A stretch of DNA of 64,000 bases from Ephydatia muelleri (GCA_013339895.1 JABACO010000019.1:3837147-3901146); one strand, 5' to 3'. Numbered from the stretch's first letter, positions 11,543-22,785 are shown. Notes: generated from the sequence alone by a model not told the origin. Numbers and translations are program-made.

Positions 11543-12840
11543 TTAGTAATTACTATTAATCCAAAGTTGTGCCAGTTTGTCTAGATGTGAAACTCCATGA
11601 AGGAGATATTTGACGTAGTGTTCTGATGAAGGGTAGATCCTCTCAAAGTGACCAAGGTGAAGCTCCTGAAAATGTGTTATGACGTTGTAACACATGACAA
11701 GTGCACACATGTATACATACTACATAGGTACACAGATATACAGACATACAGGTACTACCACTGCACATCACACACACACACACGCATACACACACATGTG
11801 CACTCACACCTACCTCACTGTGCAGTTTCCATAGCTCCTCAATGTCAGCTGGCGTGATACAGCTGCCACCAAGTCCTCCATATTGACCACACCTTTCAAG
11901 GTCGTTGACCCTCATAAAATTCTCCAATCTGCAAAACACCACACACCCCACACGCACAGGAGATATTACGCGAGTGGGCGGGGCTACACAGGAGGGGAGG
12001 GGCTACCTCTGCTGAAAGTATTCCACTTCTTCCTCCTTTGGGCGTCCATGCATTGCCACCAGGGGCACAAGATCTTGCAAGACCAGTTTGTGGGCGAGAT
12101 CATTGGCCTGCAAACACAAACCAATATGGAGCCAAGTGCCATGACAACCAAGGGAGGGGACAGACTGACCTTCCTGGCCTCAGGGTTCTGGGTGTATATC
12201 TCAGGCCCGTTGTTGCACTCCAAGAGGTAAGGGACCATCTCCTCCGTGAGAAGGACGTCCACACCAATCAGGTCAAAGCACGTTCCCGACAGCCTGAGGT
12301 CGTACTCCTTGTCGCACTGCTCGCTCAGCACGACCTTGACCATGAGGTCACAGATCTTGGACCAAAGATGGCCGACATCTGCTCCATACTTTGCTTCCAA
12401 GACCTTCCACAGGTCACTAAGGAGCATAGAGTTGTCAGGACTCTGTTTGTCGGCTCTGTCTGCTATGGCCGCGTTGGTGAGATGGATGGATAGGTCAGAG
12501 AAGCTGGCCTGGGCAGTGGAATAGTTTGAACTGGCAAAGAGGACAAGACCTTCTCGATGGAGGAGTGCCCTCAGTGGGTGAAGGCTGGTGATGAGCAAGT
12601 ATAGCCGCAGGTGGAATTTTCTGCCACGGACCAGAAGGGGATTTGATATGTAGTGCTGAGCGACATAATCATGGTCGCTCGGTATCTGCTCTGGGTCAGA
12701 GATCACAGACACTCCGATTCCCCTCTTCCCCAGGGAGAGCTTAGTTATCCAGGGGTGTGGGTCAGACCTCAGTACAGCTGCCAGCTGTTCCTTGTCCCTG
12801 TACCAATGGCACCATTGAAGCAAGTAATTCTCACAGGGGG

Positions 12841-12872
<32 letters not shown>

Positions 12873-13105
12873 AGGAGGAACACTACCTGGGTAACACCAA
12901 GCTCTCTGGCATATAATTGAATTCTTGTGTGCCAAATTTCCTCTGCATACACTGGAAGAGGTTCCATTGTGAGATTTGCTCCTGAGATGCCTGTCTTGTT
13001 TGAGAGGGACAAGCAGTGGTTGTGTATCTGCCATGGTCGAGGGGAGACCTGCAGTTCGCTGCAATTGTGAAACCAGTCCAGTGGGGGTAGCATTGTCCAC
13101 AACAA
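11543..13105 (-). CDS. Tubulin--tyrosine ligase-like (TTLL) protein
   Basis: The gene encodes a protein of the TTL/TTLL fold, ATP-grasp ligases that add Tyr, Glu or Gly to tubulin tails. Reading minus: the N-terminal part holds an [17 protein letters not shown] segment; a short intron with a (C)n tract (about 12828-12890) follows; then comes the core exon with [16 protein letters not shown] (nucleotide-binding lysine region), [20 protein letters not shown] and the R-x-Y-L-L strand, HLTNAAI and [12 protein letters not shown], the ligand-binding acidic Glu/Asn cluster typical of the family. Further exons encode [14 protein letters not shown] (about 12008-12109), [16 protein letters not shown] (about 11817-11934) and a final exon ending [12 protein letters not shown] at 11543. 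The start codon is not certain; a (CT)n tract lies just upstream at 13160-13500. Which TTLL subfamily this is, and its substrate, cannot be told. Confidence 0.8.
12836..12873. repeat. Poly-G run inside a 63-bp TTLL intron
   Basis: An almost pure G run on the + strand; the transcript therefore has a C-rich tract in a very short intron between GTAGTG and the acceptor TGTGAG. Confidence 0.9.
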
Positions 13106-13159
13106 GGTCCTGTGTCACAATGTCCCGACATATTGATACGTTCAACTCCACCCACAGCA

Positions 13160-13161
13160 TG

Positions 13162-13218
<57 letters not shown>

Positions 13219-13495
13219 GAGAGAGAGAAAGAGAGAGAGAGATTGAGATAGAGAAGAGAGGACGGAGAGAGAGAGCACTCTGATGCGATCTCTTCTCTTT
13301 CTCTTCTTCCTCGCCTCCTTCCTCCTCCCTTAGATACGCCTCTCCTCTCTCTCTGGCGATCTGAGACTCTCTCTCCTCTCTCTCTTTGGAAGAGATAGAC
13401 AGCGATCTCTCTCTCTCTCTCTCGAGGATGAGAGGAGCTCTCTGATCTCCTCTCTCCTCTCTCTCAGATAGAGAGAGAGAGAGAGAGAGAGATTT
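13160..13495. repeat. (GA)n/(CT)n-rich tract upstream of the TTLL gene
   Basis: Runs of GAGAGA, then CTCTCT, then GAGAGA again, so the tract is partly self-complementary. It sits directly 5' of the minus-strand TTLL coding region, where CT/GA repeats could act as promoter elements; that role is inference. From 13500 to 14069 no exon is visible. Confidence 0.85.
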
Positions 13496-14069
13496 ACCCA
13501 ATCATCTGAATGTGTCTCTTGAAAGCCGTAAGGTTCAAGAATGCTTAGCGCGGTTCGCCCACCGTATCTATAATTCATGCGAAAATATATATAATCAGAA
13601 CGCTACCAGCTAGCTGGACTCGCTTACCCAATATAAATTGGAGTCTGTTTGGAGGAATACCAGTCAAAACGAACTAGCAGTGGTCGAACCGCTTCGCTTC
13701 CTAGACGAAGGCTGAATGTTCCCGCCTTGGGCGTGCTATCGGCAGTAGGCGGATCTGCAGGTACCGGCAGGTTTCCGACTAACTCCCACCAGAGGATAAA
13801 GGCGCATGCGTTAAGCACGCCGCATACGTAGCACGTTAAAGGTCTCATAGAGCTAAAGACGCACGCCTATGTAGTCCAGTATAACCCAGTACCGCCCCCT
13901 ACAATATCCGGACGATGAACGACCATTGGCTATGCGACTTTACTGTCAGATAACGATAAAAATTAGCCATTAAAATTAGCCTGCCTGAATATGTCCATAT
14001 CCCAGAAACACACATATGTCTCCATGTCCCAGAAACACACAACAGATAATCACAGTTGAACCATTCAAC

Positions 14070-15767
14070 TTAAACAGGCTGCACAAAGGCTTGCTCCTGA
14101 CACTCGTTTTCAGTTTCTCTTTTGCATGGTGGATTTTCAGGAGTGTTAAAATCCACATACCTCACAGACGACATCACAGCATACTCCCTATATGGAACAG
14201 GGAGAAAAAAAAACAAAACATGCTGATAGATTCGAGACCACACCCACAGATCAATTAGCCCGTGCAACAGAATGGCACACCTCATAATCATGTCTGCCAT
14301 TTCCTCTGCTGTCCTGAAGTGCTCATAGTTGACTCGAATGACCGGAATGATCCGAGCTATATCTTGGATGAACTCTTCGTACGCTCCATGCAGATGGGTC
14401 AGGTATTCAAGCGAGATGGTGGACTCACACTCCCTGCTCCTTACATCAATACGCCTCTTGCTCTCCTGAGGGGACACATCCAGGTGCACAATGAGATTCG
14501 GCTTCTTCCTACAAAAGATGGATGACAATAATGACAAGTACTCGTGTAAGTACCCCTCAGCCCAGAGCACCCCTCACGTAAGTACCCCTCAGCCCAGAGC
14601 ACCCCTCACGTAAGTACCCCTCAGCCCAGAGCACCCCTCATGTAAGTACCCCTCAGCCCAGAGCACCCCTCATGTAAGTACCCCTCAGCCCAGAGCACCC
14701 CTCATGTAAGTACCCCTCAGCCCAGAGCACCCCTCATGTAAGTACCCCTCAGCCCAGAGCACCTCTCATGTAAGTACCCCTCAGCCCAGAGCACCCCTCA
14801 TGTAAGTACCCCTCAGCCCAGAGCACCCCTCATGTAAGTACCCCTCAGCCCAGAGCACCTCTCATGTAAGTACCCCTCAGCCCAGAGCACCCCTCATGTA
14901 AGTACCCCTCAGCCCAGAGCACCCCTCATGTAAGTACTCCTCAGCCCAGAGCACCCCTCATGTAAGTACCCCTCAGCCCAGAGCACCCCTCATGTAAGTA
15001 CCCCTCAGCCCAGAGCACCCCTCATGTAAGTACCCCTCAGCCCAGAGCACCCCTCATGTAAGTACCCCTCAGCCCAGAGCCCTCATCAGCACAATGCTAC
15101 TGAATGCATAAAATGGTTTTTGGCTTACATGAAATTGGACATGTTGCTGAAAAGAGACCTGTACGTGCTGTACTCTCTCTCCTCCATCATATCTGACTCC
15201 ATCAAAACCTTAATGGAATAAAATTCAGCTAGATGTGTGTATATGCTTGTCTTTTTTTGGCCACGTGTCACACTGTGAGTGGTAAGCTCTTTCTTTCTCC
15301 ACGCCCCTTATCCGATTCCCTCACCTTTGCAAATACGGAATCCTCGTAAATAGTTCTGTCCTGAACTCCACCACGACCTTGCCAGATGATTTGCTGGTGC
15401 TGTTGGAACCGTCTGTTCAGTAAATATACCTAGTGCGGTGGAGAGTTACGTAAAACGTAGCACAATGCCGGCCTTCATTTACCTGAAGCGGGAAGCTATA
15501 TCTCTTAGGATCTCTGTAGAAGTCTGCAAGGTACATATTGTCAATCACCGGTTCGTAAAAGCAAGGCAACCCCATTTTCTCGGCCAGTTTCGTGGCAAGC
15601 GTCGTTTTCCCAGCTCCTATAAATATACAAAACGTAAAACTGCAGGCGCACCCACGAATAAGGTTCGTACCTATCAGACCGCTGATTGAGATGAAGATAT
15701 CGCTGCTGCTATTTTGCTGATCTAACGTAAGCAAACCTTTTCGGGGTGCACCCCTCTGTTCAGCCAT
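14070..15767 (-). CDS. Deoxynucleoside kinase (dNK/dGK family)
   Basis: The family phosphorylates deoxynucleosides to monophosphates in the salvage pathway. Exon 1 begins at 15767 (MAEQRGAPRKG) and leads to a strand ending SGLIG; after a 50-bp intron the next exon completes the P-loop GAGKTTLATKLAEKMG and continues with FYEPVIDNMYLADFYRD, the E and W/Y-type substrate-site region. The exon at about 15343-15412 encodes GRGGVQDRTIYEDSVFAK, containing the DR(T/S) motif (QDRTIYED) diagnostic of this family. Next are VLMESDMMEERE, HLDVSPQESKRRIDVRSRECE (lid-type Arg-rich segment, RIDVRSRE) and EYLTHLHGAYEEFI; the C-terminus ends EQAFVQPV at 14070. Resemblance is to deoxynucleoside kinases rather than the complex I subunit NDUFA10, because the catalytic motifs are intact. 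No clear mitochondrial presequence is seen. Confidence 0.87.
14528..15085. repeat. 32-bp minisatellite, about 17 copies, in a dNK intron
   Basis: Near-identical 32-bp units of the form GTAAGTACCCCTCAGCCCAG plus AGCACCCCTCAT are stacked head to tail, with only a few C/T substitutions. They lie in the intron between the exon ending SNFM and the exon starting KKPNLIVHLD. Confidence 0.95.
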
Positions 15768-15847
15768 AGTTACCTCTCACAATAATAGTATTAACTTGGC
15801 GGGTTATTACCGCCAAAAACGCATGCGCAATATTGATTCATCGAAAA
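15768..15847. promoter_or_regulatory. Divergent promoter, dNK / KR-rich protein
   Basis: Only 80 bp separate the two start codons, so both transcripts must start within or very near this gap. No TATA box is evident. Confidence 0.6.
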
Positions 15848-16669
15848 ATGGCCGAGTCATCAAGAGCAGAGAGTACCCAGTCTATGAAAAGTAAGTTGGA
15901 AGAAACAACGCGAAGTTTTTTTTTTTTTAGATAGCTCTTTGGATTAGATAATCATCGCGATGACTTGAAAAACAGCGAAGTGTGCCGCCCTTCTTCGCAG
16001 AATTCCGAAAATCGTGAGACGAGTCGTAGGAAGCGCAAACACAGCCGCAGTCGGTCTCCCGATGCGCGGGTTTCGTCAGACACATCGGATTCGTCTTCGT
16101 CAAGCAGCAGTGACAGCGAAAGTGGGTTTGGGGATTACTGTTTCATCTTTGACTATCACTATTGAACCGACCAGAACGAAAAACGAAGCGGAAAGATGAT
16201 AAACGCGACAAAGATGGACATAAGCATAAGAAAAAGCACAAGGTACGGTATCTATTTTCATCAATTACAGTGCATGTATTTTATTCCACCCCGAAAATCT
16301 CTAAATCCATGGAGGGCTGTCTCCATTTATTTGTACCACATTTTCTGGGGAGTTAACTTCAGAAGGACCACAAGAGAAAAGATAAGACCAAGAAAGGCCA
16401 GGAAGAAGGACCTGTTAAGCTCTCCAAGGTTTGTCTGCTTTGGCAAAATTCGGTTAGGCATTACTGAGTGTGTGCATTCTAGTACATGAAAGAGCGCGAG
16501 TCTGTGAGGAGCTCTGTGACTGGTAAGGTGATCAAGATGAAGGTGAAGAAATCAAGCAGGGACAAAGAGGTTAGTGGCTTGCTGTGAAACCTAAAACTAG
16601 CCTATATTTTAACAGCGTGAAAAGAACAGAAAGCAGCTGCTGGATTTCTTGAATTCATCACTAACTTAA
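15848..16669 (+). CDS. Small Lys/Arg/Ser-rich, nuclear-type protein
   Basis: Exons: 15848 (MAESSRAESTQSMK), about 15955-16121, about 16160-16241, 16364-16430, 16483-16569 and 16616-16669. The protein is very basic, with an RS-like stretch (SRRKRKHSRSRSPDARVSS), a serine run, Lys-rich blocks (KDKRDKDGHKHKKKHK type) and a better-ordered C-terminus reading TGKVIKMKVKKSSRDKEREK followed by NRKQLLDFLNSS. Such composition is usual for splicing-associated or nucleolar proteins. The C-terminal TGKxIKMKVKK...NRxxLLDFLN block looks conserved, but I cannot put a name to it. It shares a divergent promoter with the dNK gene. Confidence 0.7.
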
Positions 16670-16821
16670 ATGCTTCCTAGTTTGTGAAAAGTGGTGTATT
16701 GTATCTGGTACGTGTTGTGTGTTTTCATAAAAGTGACCCACAGTGTTCTACTGACACAATATGTGTTTGACAGAAACATATAAATGAAGGACAGTTGATG
16801 AGTTAAAGCGTGTTGCATGGA

Positions 16822-18423
16822 TCACTTCTGCTGTCTAGTTGGCTTGGCAAACAGAGCACGGTCCAGTTGATCCAATCCCTTCCCCTTGGTCGAGAAAAGT
16901 CTATGCGCACGCTCCTTAACTGTTCCTCCACACTTGAGACCCATGGTCTGCAGTGCTGCCTTCAGTCTCTCAGCTCCTACAGCTTCCAGCTCTTCCGCTG
17001 TGGAATAGTTGTCAAGACACACCGCCTGCGAGATAATAACTGTAGAATCAACACATATGCACCCAGTTGTCATATACCTCTGGAACAGCATCTTTGGATG
17101 CTGAAGAAGAACCATGTCCCTCTCTTGACGAGGAGCAAGCAATGGAGGTAGCATTTCCCTCCTGCACACCGGAGTGAGTAGTCGTATGGTTTTCCTTAAC
17201 TACAGTGACAGCAGTTGATTCGGCACAAACAGTGACTGTTTTTGTACTTTCACCAGCTAGGCCAATGCCAGTAGTTGATTTGGCATCACCAGCTGTAATA
17301 CCACCATCACTTGTCACAGCACCATCACTTGAGGTCACAACATCATCACCAGAGGTCACACCACCACCACCACCAACTGACGTCACACCATCACCCTTTT
17401 CCTGGTGTTCGTCCTCAATATCTTGGCCAGCTGGGGAGGTTGGAGACCGCTCTGATGTGGCATCTTCTGAGTCCTCGTCACTCCCTGACGAAAGCCCCTC
17501 GATTCCGAGCCTGCTGATGATCAGGAGGGGAGGCGGAAGAGGGCAGTGGAAGGAAGGGAGTGATGGACTAAGGAGAGGCTGGTGTGGACATGCTCCTCAC
17601 CACAGCTTGGCCTTTTTGCTCGAACCATCTGGTTCTATTTCTGGATTCTTCCTCTTCCCTGCCTTGCTGGAGGTCGCTGCCTCCATGCCTTGCTTCAGGG
17701 CATCCTGGATTTCCTCGGATGTGCTCTGCATCTGCTGCATGTATTTGGGATCACTGAAGTAGTGCTTTGGCTCCTCCATTCTCTTCTCCCTCCTCTTGCG
17801 CTTCTCGTCCCTCTTTTGCTTCTGTCTCTCCGGCTCCTTCTTTATCCACTCGGCAATCCTAACACCAGCAAAGAATGACTAGCAAGCCCACACCTACACC
17901 CACATGTACACACAAATAACCACTCACTCTTTCTCAGCTTTCACATCACGCACTCTTCGTCCACTCAGATCTCGACACGCATTCTTGTTTGTGCTCTTGT
18001 TAATCTGCATCCCCATGGCTCGGATAAGAGACCCAAACCCTTCTCGTCACAGTGGTAACAGAACATGAGGAGGGAGAGCAGGTGGTAGAGTGAGAGGGTG
18101 CGATAGTGGCTCCTTGTGAAACACTGACCCCCTTTGCCTCCTTTGAGGGTAGGGTAAGCCCTAACAACAGTGGTGCTATAGTCTTCCGCATCCTCAAGTT
18201 CACAGGAATCATCCACTGGCGACCCGTTTTGTACTAGAAAATAAGAGTCGGTCGGTACGCCCTTTCATTCGAGCAAATTAGCAGTAAGTTATGTTCAGAC
18301 ATGACATAAAAATACCTCTTGAACCCTTATAGTCTCTTTTAATGCAACGACAGACAGCTTTCCTTCAACAACGAAGTTTAAGCATCTCTCTTTAATACCG
18401 ACCACCAGAATATTGCGCGGCAT
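16822..18423 (-). CDS. sde2: SDE2 (ubiquitin-like processed replication/splicing factor)
   Basis: SDE2 carries an N-terminal ubiquitin-like fold that is cleaved off after a GG~KGG site; the released part acts in pre-mRNA splicing and replication-stress control. Exon 1 (18423 down to about 18315) encodes [17 protein letters not shown] and the ubiquitin-like start. Exon 2 ends in LKGGKG and exon 3 supplies [18 protein letters not shown], giving the diagnostic GGKGGFGS site, then [20 protein letters not shown]. The middle exon ([20 protein letters not shown]...[14 protein letters not shown]) is the basic SDE2 core. A low-complexity Ser/Thr/Gly exon follows, and the last exon (to 16822) holds the SAP-like C-terminus [20 protein letters not shown] and LDRALFAKP. 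Domain order and cleavage site match the family. Confidence 0.92.
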
Positions 18424-18494
18424 TTCTATAAATGATGCTGGGCGACTCACGTGATATCATTACTGGGTGTGCCAGATCCGCGTAATATTAAAGG
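18424..18494. promoter_or_regulatory. Divergent promoter, SDE2 / SNAP-25 paralogue 1
   Basis: The start codons of SDE2 (-) and SNAP-25-1 (+) are 71 bp apart. The gap contains TCACGTGATATCA, with a CACGTG E-box. Confidence 0.65.
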
Positions 18495-19014
18495 ATGGAT
18501 ACTCCGGCTGGTTTGGACCAGAGGATCGATTTCGTGACCAACGAAACGTTGGCAGCCACTCGCAGAATAAGGGGAGTAGCCGAGGAGACAAACCAGGTTG
18601 GAGTCGATACTCTTGTTGCCTTGAACGAGCAAGGAGAAAAGCTTGACAATGCCGAGCGCCGTTTGGACGAGATGAACGTGGACTTGAAACAGACAGATAA
18701 ACATCTCAACGAGCTAGAGAAGTGTTGCTGTTGTATTTCGTGCAGTTGCTTCCGTTCTACCGGGACAGGCACCAAAGCGTACAAGAAGGGATACGGGAAG
18801 AAGGCGAGGGCCGAAGAAGACGCTATGTTGAACCAGCCGACCGGCAGCGTAGGTAGCAGCGGCGGTAGCAGACGCCCCGATGGGCCCATCATCAACAAGG
18901 TGACCAATGACGCGAGGGAAGACGAAATGGAAGATAACCTACAGTAAGGGTACTCAACACACACACACCTCTTGCGTATTGCATCACATGCGCGCACACA
19001 ACGTACGCGCAACA

Positions 19015-19057
<43 letters not shown>

Positions 19058-20230
19058 AAACAACGTAAGAAACCTATTTCCTCTGACCTTACATGACTAC
19101 AAAGCGTTTATTTTGTACGTACAATCAATAGTCATTGTAGTATTGTTACCCCTGGGGGGGGGGGGGGGGGGGGGGCGCATTCTGGATGTTTGCTTGCAAA
19201 TGACATTTTGCAACTGGGTGTGGTTTTCATGCACAAATGGGTGTGGTTATTGAGTGACCAGTGAACAACGCTGCATTTAAACAGCAGATGTCCGACAGTG
19301 TCAATGTTTGAACTATTATATGTGGCCCATGATGCCTGCTTAGTCACCTTTGCTGCTTAGTTTCTTAGTTTCAGTCCAGAACCTTATAATCACATGGTAG
19401 TGTGAGCATGCTTGGAGTGCAAAATACAGGCTGTTCCCACCCTTGGATCAGTGCACATCGTTGGACGTATTGGTGCTTATCCAACATAACAGACGGAAAG
19501 GATATACATACACAGGTGATAAATATTTTTCTGGGACCATACAGTCCCTGGAACTCGGCAAGAGTTTCTAACAACCACTCAAGTTTGACAGTCCTAAATA
19601 ATGTTTACCATCTGTAGAGCAAAGTTGGGTGTGTTGTAACGATTTTTCAAAAACCATGCCTCCTTCTTCAACCCCACATAAGACCAGCTCCTCACAAGAA
19701 AGAGAGGATTTATGAATTAGAATCAGTTGTAGGTGATAAAGATGCTTTTATTTTCCATTTAGCTAAATTAAGTTTTCTGTATACTCCCTGATACAATAAA
19801 GTTGTACTGTGAAACCATAAAGTAACTTACATTGAAGCACTTCCTCAAGATGGAGTTACCAGAGGACAAAGGCCGTGTAGCCTTGTCTTCTCTGTGTGCA
19901 GTATAATAATGTCTCCACAATGTAGCACTACTTGACTACGTGTGAACACCACCAGGTTGCTGTGGTTTTATTGTTTTGATGTTGTGTGATTGTTTGGGGA
20001 GTTAAATTAGAGCGAGGACTGATTTGTATGGTGGACTTTATTTAGAGTATGGTTGCATCGACTGTTGCAGGGCTGTCTCTGATGTACTGACCAATCTTAA
20101 AGGCATTGCCACGGAAATGGGATCAGAACTGGATCGACAGAATAACCAGATAGACCGACTTGGTAACAAGATGGACGCCAACCAAGGCCACCTTGACCGT
20201 GCTCGCCAACGTGTGAATAAGCAGCTATGA
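18495..20230 (+). CDS. snap25: SNAP-25/SNAP-23-type Qbc-SNARE, paralogue 1
   Basis: Qbc-SNARE of the plasma membrane fusion machinery. Exon 1 (18495-18943) holds the first SNARE helix (LDQRIDFVTNETLAATRRIR through EEMNVDL-type heptads) with the zero-layer glutamine in ALNEQGEKL. A cysteine cluster CCCCISCSCF follows, the expected palmitoylation site for membrane anchoring, then a flexible linker ending PDGPIINKVTNDAREDEMED. Exon 2 (20071-20230) carries the second SNARE helix (AVSDVLTNLKGIATEMGSEL) with its glutamine in DRQNNQI, ending RVNKQL. The phase-2 junction CA|G restores Gln. About 203 residues, the usual SNAP-25 size. The 1.1-kb intron has (CA)n, a G-run and no other exon. Confidence 0.94.
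19015..19176. repeat. (CA)n and poly-G run in the SNAP-25-1 intron
   Basis: (CA)n at about 19015-19050 and a G-run of about 20 at 19156-19175. The rest of the intron to 20070 shows no exon. Confidence 0.9.
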
Positions 20231-20632
20231 GCTGCGAAGGAAGGAGTGACCTTTGTATAGCATCAAGTGTTGTGTGGGAGTGTAAGTACAAGTTATTGAT
20301 AGACTATTTAAAATTTACTTGTTTGTAAGAGGCAAATATTAACCTGACATTGTATGACTGTAATCTATGTATTTTCTGTTTCAGTTAATTATGCATAATC
20401 ACATTTGTGTTGGTTATTGCGCGAATAAACTGCTTGTGGGGTATTACATGTAGTTCTCCATAAAATTATGTCATGTGGGACTGGGGACGAGACTAGTCAC
20501 AAATTCCAAAGCTTGGCTGCACGTATTTATTCATAACTATGCATACATAGGAGACAGAGCTACAGATACAGGCATTTAAACATTGTTCACAACACTTCTA
20601 CTACACAACGCACACACATGTTGTTGTCTCAA

Positions 20633-21427
20633 TTAATCGCTTTCAGTTTCTTTGCCAACCATGTGGTAGATAACCTCAGTCCTCATTACGTACTTCTTTC
20701 CTTTGGTTACCATGGTCCCTTCATGGTATGTCCTGATGTCTTCCTGGATAAATGCGACGCACAGCCCCGCCTCCGGTTTCAACGAGTACACTATCTTTTT
20801 AGGATCGTAGAAGTCGATGAAGTTGGTAAGGCCGCCTTCGAACTCGGATGCATCGTTCAGATACCACATACAGGTTAGGACGCTCATGCGCGTCTCGTCC
20901 ACCTGTAAGTTTCCATCGCAGTGCGGGCCAAAGTAGTGTCTCTCCTCGCCTCGGTACCTGCAAAACCGGAATCTCGTGTTCAGGTCGTCCACCTCCCACT
21001 TGTACCCTCTGAAGGAGACCTTAGCTGGTATGTAACGTTCTATCCTCTTCCACAGGAAGGTAGCCAGTTCCGGGTCGTCCGTCATGAAGCGGTCGTTCCA
21101 CCTGTTTACATACTTGTGACAGAAGTCCGTCGCGTCTTGGTAGCCTGTCTTTTCGCTCAGCTCTATGATCGATTTGCACTCGGCTGCGGTAAGGCTTCCG
21201 CGAAGAACCACGCCCAGGTCGCCTAGAATAGGTTCCTTACGCACATCCACGGAGTTTGATAGCAGTGGAAGCAGGCGATCGTACAAAGGGGGGTATTGGT
21301 CTCCATCTGCGCCGATTGGTTCGTATTTCACGCTCGGCAAGCGTTTAACTTGCTGCATATTGGATTGTAGTGTTTTTAAAATAGGTACTCTCTCTGATGA
21401 CGTAACGCGTACTGAAATTAGATCCAC
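20633..21427 (-). CDS. Prolyl 4-hydroxylase-type 2OG-Fe(II) oxygenase
   Basis: Single-exon protein of up to 264 residues of the 2-oxoglutarate/Fe(II) dioxygenase superfamily. The iron ligands are visible as HCD in RHYFGPHCDGNLQVDE and the distal histidine in RTYHEGTMVTKGKKYVMRTE, where the following lysine/arginine fits 2OG binding. Upstream, LRGSLTAAECKSIIELSEKT is the usual P4H-like start. There is no signal peptide, so a cytosolic or nuclear role is likelier than collagen modification in the ER. Start could be 21427 or the in-frame Met at 21358 (MQQVKRLP). The gene lies between and opposite to the two SNAP-25 paralogues, so it was either there before their duplication or moved with them. 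Confidence 0.82.
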   Translation of the reverse strand: MDLISVRVTSSERVPILKTLQSNMQQVKRLPSVKYEPIGADGDQYPPLYDRLLPLLSNSVDVRKEPILGDLGVVLRGSLTAAECKSIIELSEKTGYQDATDFCHKYVNRWNDRFMTDDPELATFLWKRIERYIPAKVSFRGYKWEVDDLNTRFRFCRYRGEERHYFGPHCDGNLQVDETRMSVLTCMWYLNDASEFEGGLTNFIDFYDPKKIVYSLKPEAGLCVAFIQEDIRTYHEGTMVTKGKKYVMRTEVIYHMVGKETESD

Positions 21428-21797
21428 ATTTTTAATTAGCCATGCATATCAAAGCAAGCGTCTATTGCGCGTACTGTACATGTAGGTCCCTTTTCGCGGA
21501 AACGATCCCCCTCATACCTCCCTCATACCTCCTCATACCCCCTCATACCTCCCTCATCCCCCCTCATACCTCCTCATCAAAGGCCTTGAAAGAAAACATG
21601 GAGAGGACCTTCTAAAAATAAAAATAATGAGTCAGCTTTCCTCACATGATGCCATCCTGCTGCCATCCCAAAACTAAAGAAGCCACACCCAGAAGAGTGG
21701 CATTCGTGAGGTCAATTTTAAATATTATTATTTACCCGCTTTCAATGAATCAAAAGAGAAGTGTGGTATTGCGTGTTTATACGCTAACCTACGCCGT

Positions 21798-21854
<57 letters not shown>
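21798..21854. repeat. Poly-C run (about 57 bp)
   Basis: A nearly pure C tract upstream of SNAP-25 paralogue 2; a CCTCATAC-type short repeat lies at 21508-21575. Confidence 0.95.
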
Positions 21855-21855
<1 letters not shown>

Positions 21856-22003
21856 CCCATGTTGAATAGCATGTAGTGGTACTGTACTTAATTTGGAATT
21901 AGAGTTTCTATTACATGCTGATTGCAATGCCAAGATGTAGTAATTTGCGCACGTACGATGGCGGGCCCTGCAGCTGCTGTAGCTGTTAAGGTTTCAGTAA
22001 GTG

Positions 22004-22692
22004 ATGGATACGCCCACGGACTTGGATCAAAGGATCGACTTCGTAAATAACGAAACGTTAGAGGCTACTCGTAGGATACGAAACGTGGCAGAGGAGACGA
22101 ATGACATTGGAGTGAGCACTCTTGTGGCTTTAAACGAACAGGGAGAGAGACTGGACAATGTGGAGCGTCGTTTGGATGAAATGGACGTGGACTTGAAGCA
22201 GACAGACCGCCATCTCAACGCGCTGGAGAAGTGTTGTTACTGCTTTTCCTGCGGTTGCTGCAGAGCTCATGTCGTAAAGACGAAGATGTACAAAAGGTGT
22301 ACGGAAAAGGTGCTAATATCACTGCCGAAGAGGACGCTATTGTCAACCAACAACCCGCCTCACAGTCCAGTAGCGGACGTCCTAATGGACCTATTATTAA
22401 GAGTGTGACCAACGATAAGAAGGAAGAGGAGATGGAAGAGAACATGCAGTAAGTAATTCCACCATGGTATGATGACACGTCAGTTTATTTTTCGTTGCAA
22501 AAACACGTCCTTATTACACACATAAACAGAGCAGTTTCTGATGTACTAACGAACCTGAAGAGCATTGCCACCGACATGGGCACTGAACTAGATCGACAAA
22601 ATGCTCAAATTGATCGGCTTGAAAGGAAGTCTGATGCAAACCACATCCACACCTTGGAAGCAAACAGACGTGTTCGCAACCAGCTTCATTAG
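22004..22692 (+). CDS. SNAP-25-type Qbc-SNARE, paralogue 2 (apparent 1-nt frameshift)
   Basis: Tandem paralogue of the SNAP-25 gene 3.5 kb upstream. Exon 1 (22004-22448) starts MDTPTDLDQRIDFVNNETLE, keeps the zero-layer Gln (ALNEQGERL) and the cysteine cluster (CCYCFSCGCC). Exon 2 (22530-22692) carries the second SNARE helix (AVSDVLTNLKSIATDMGTEL, Gln in DRQNAQI) and ends RVRNQLH. The linker stays homologous (AEEDAIVNQQ, NGPIIKSVTND) but in a different frame from the first helix: the frame slips at about 22287-22295 in AAAAGG, where paralogue 1 has one more base. Either one A was lost from the homopolymer (pseudogene or assembly error) or a non-obvious splice corrects it. The intron here is 81 bp against 1.1 kb in paralogue 1. 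Confidence 0.8.
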
Positions 22693-22785
22693 CACGGTGG
22701 ACGCTCCGTGAACACCACATATCATCAAATCAATGCTGCCCATGTATCAATACATACAGTACTGACAAAAAGTAATATTGTGTGC

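Noticed and set aside
14546-15085. CRISPR-like array
   Set aside because: The 32-bp units are contiguous with no unique spacers, in a eukaryotic intron.
14070-15767. NDUFA10 (complex I subunit) as the identity of the kinase gene
   Set aside because: The P-loop GAGKTTLA and the DRTIYED motif are intact and the sequence reads closer to deoxynucleoside kinases.
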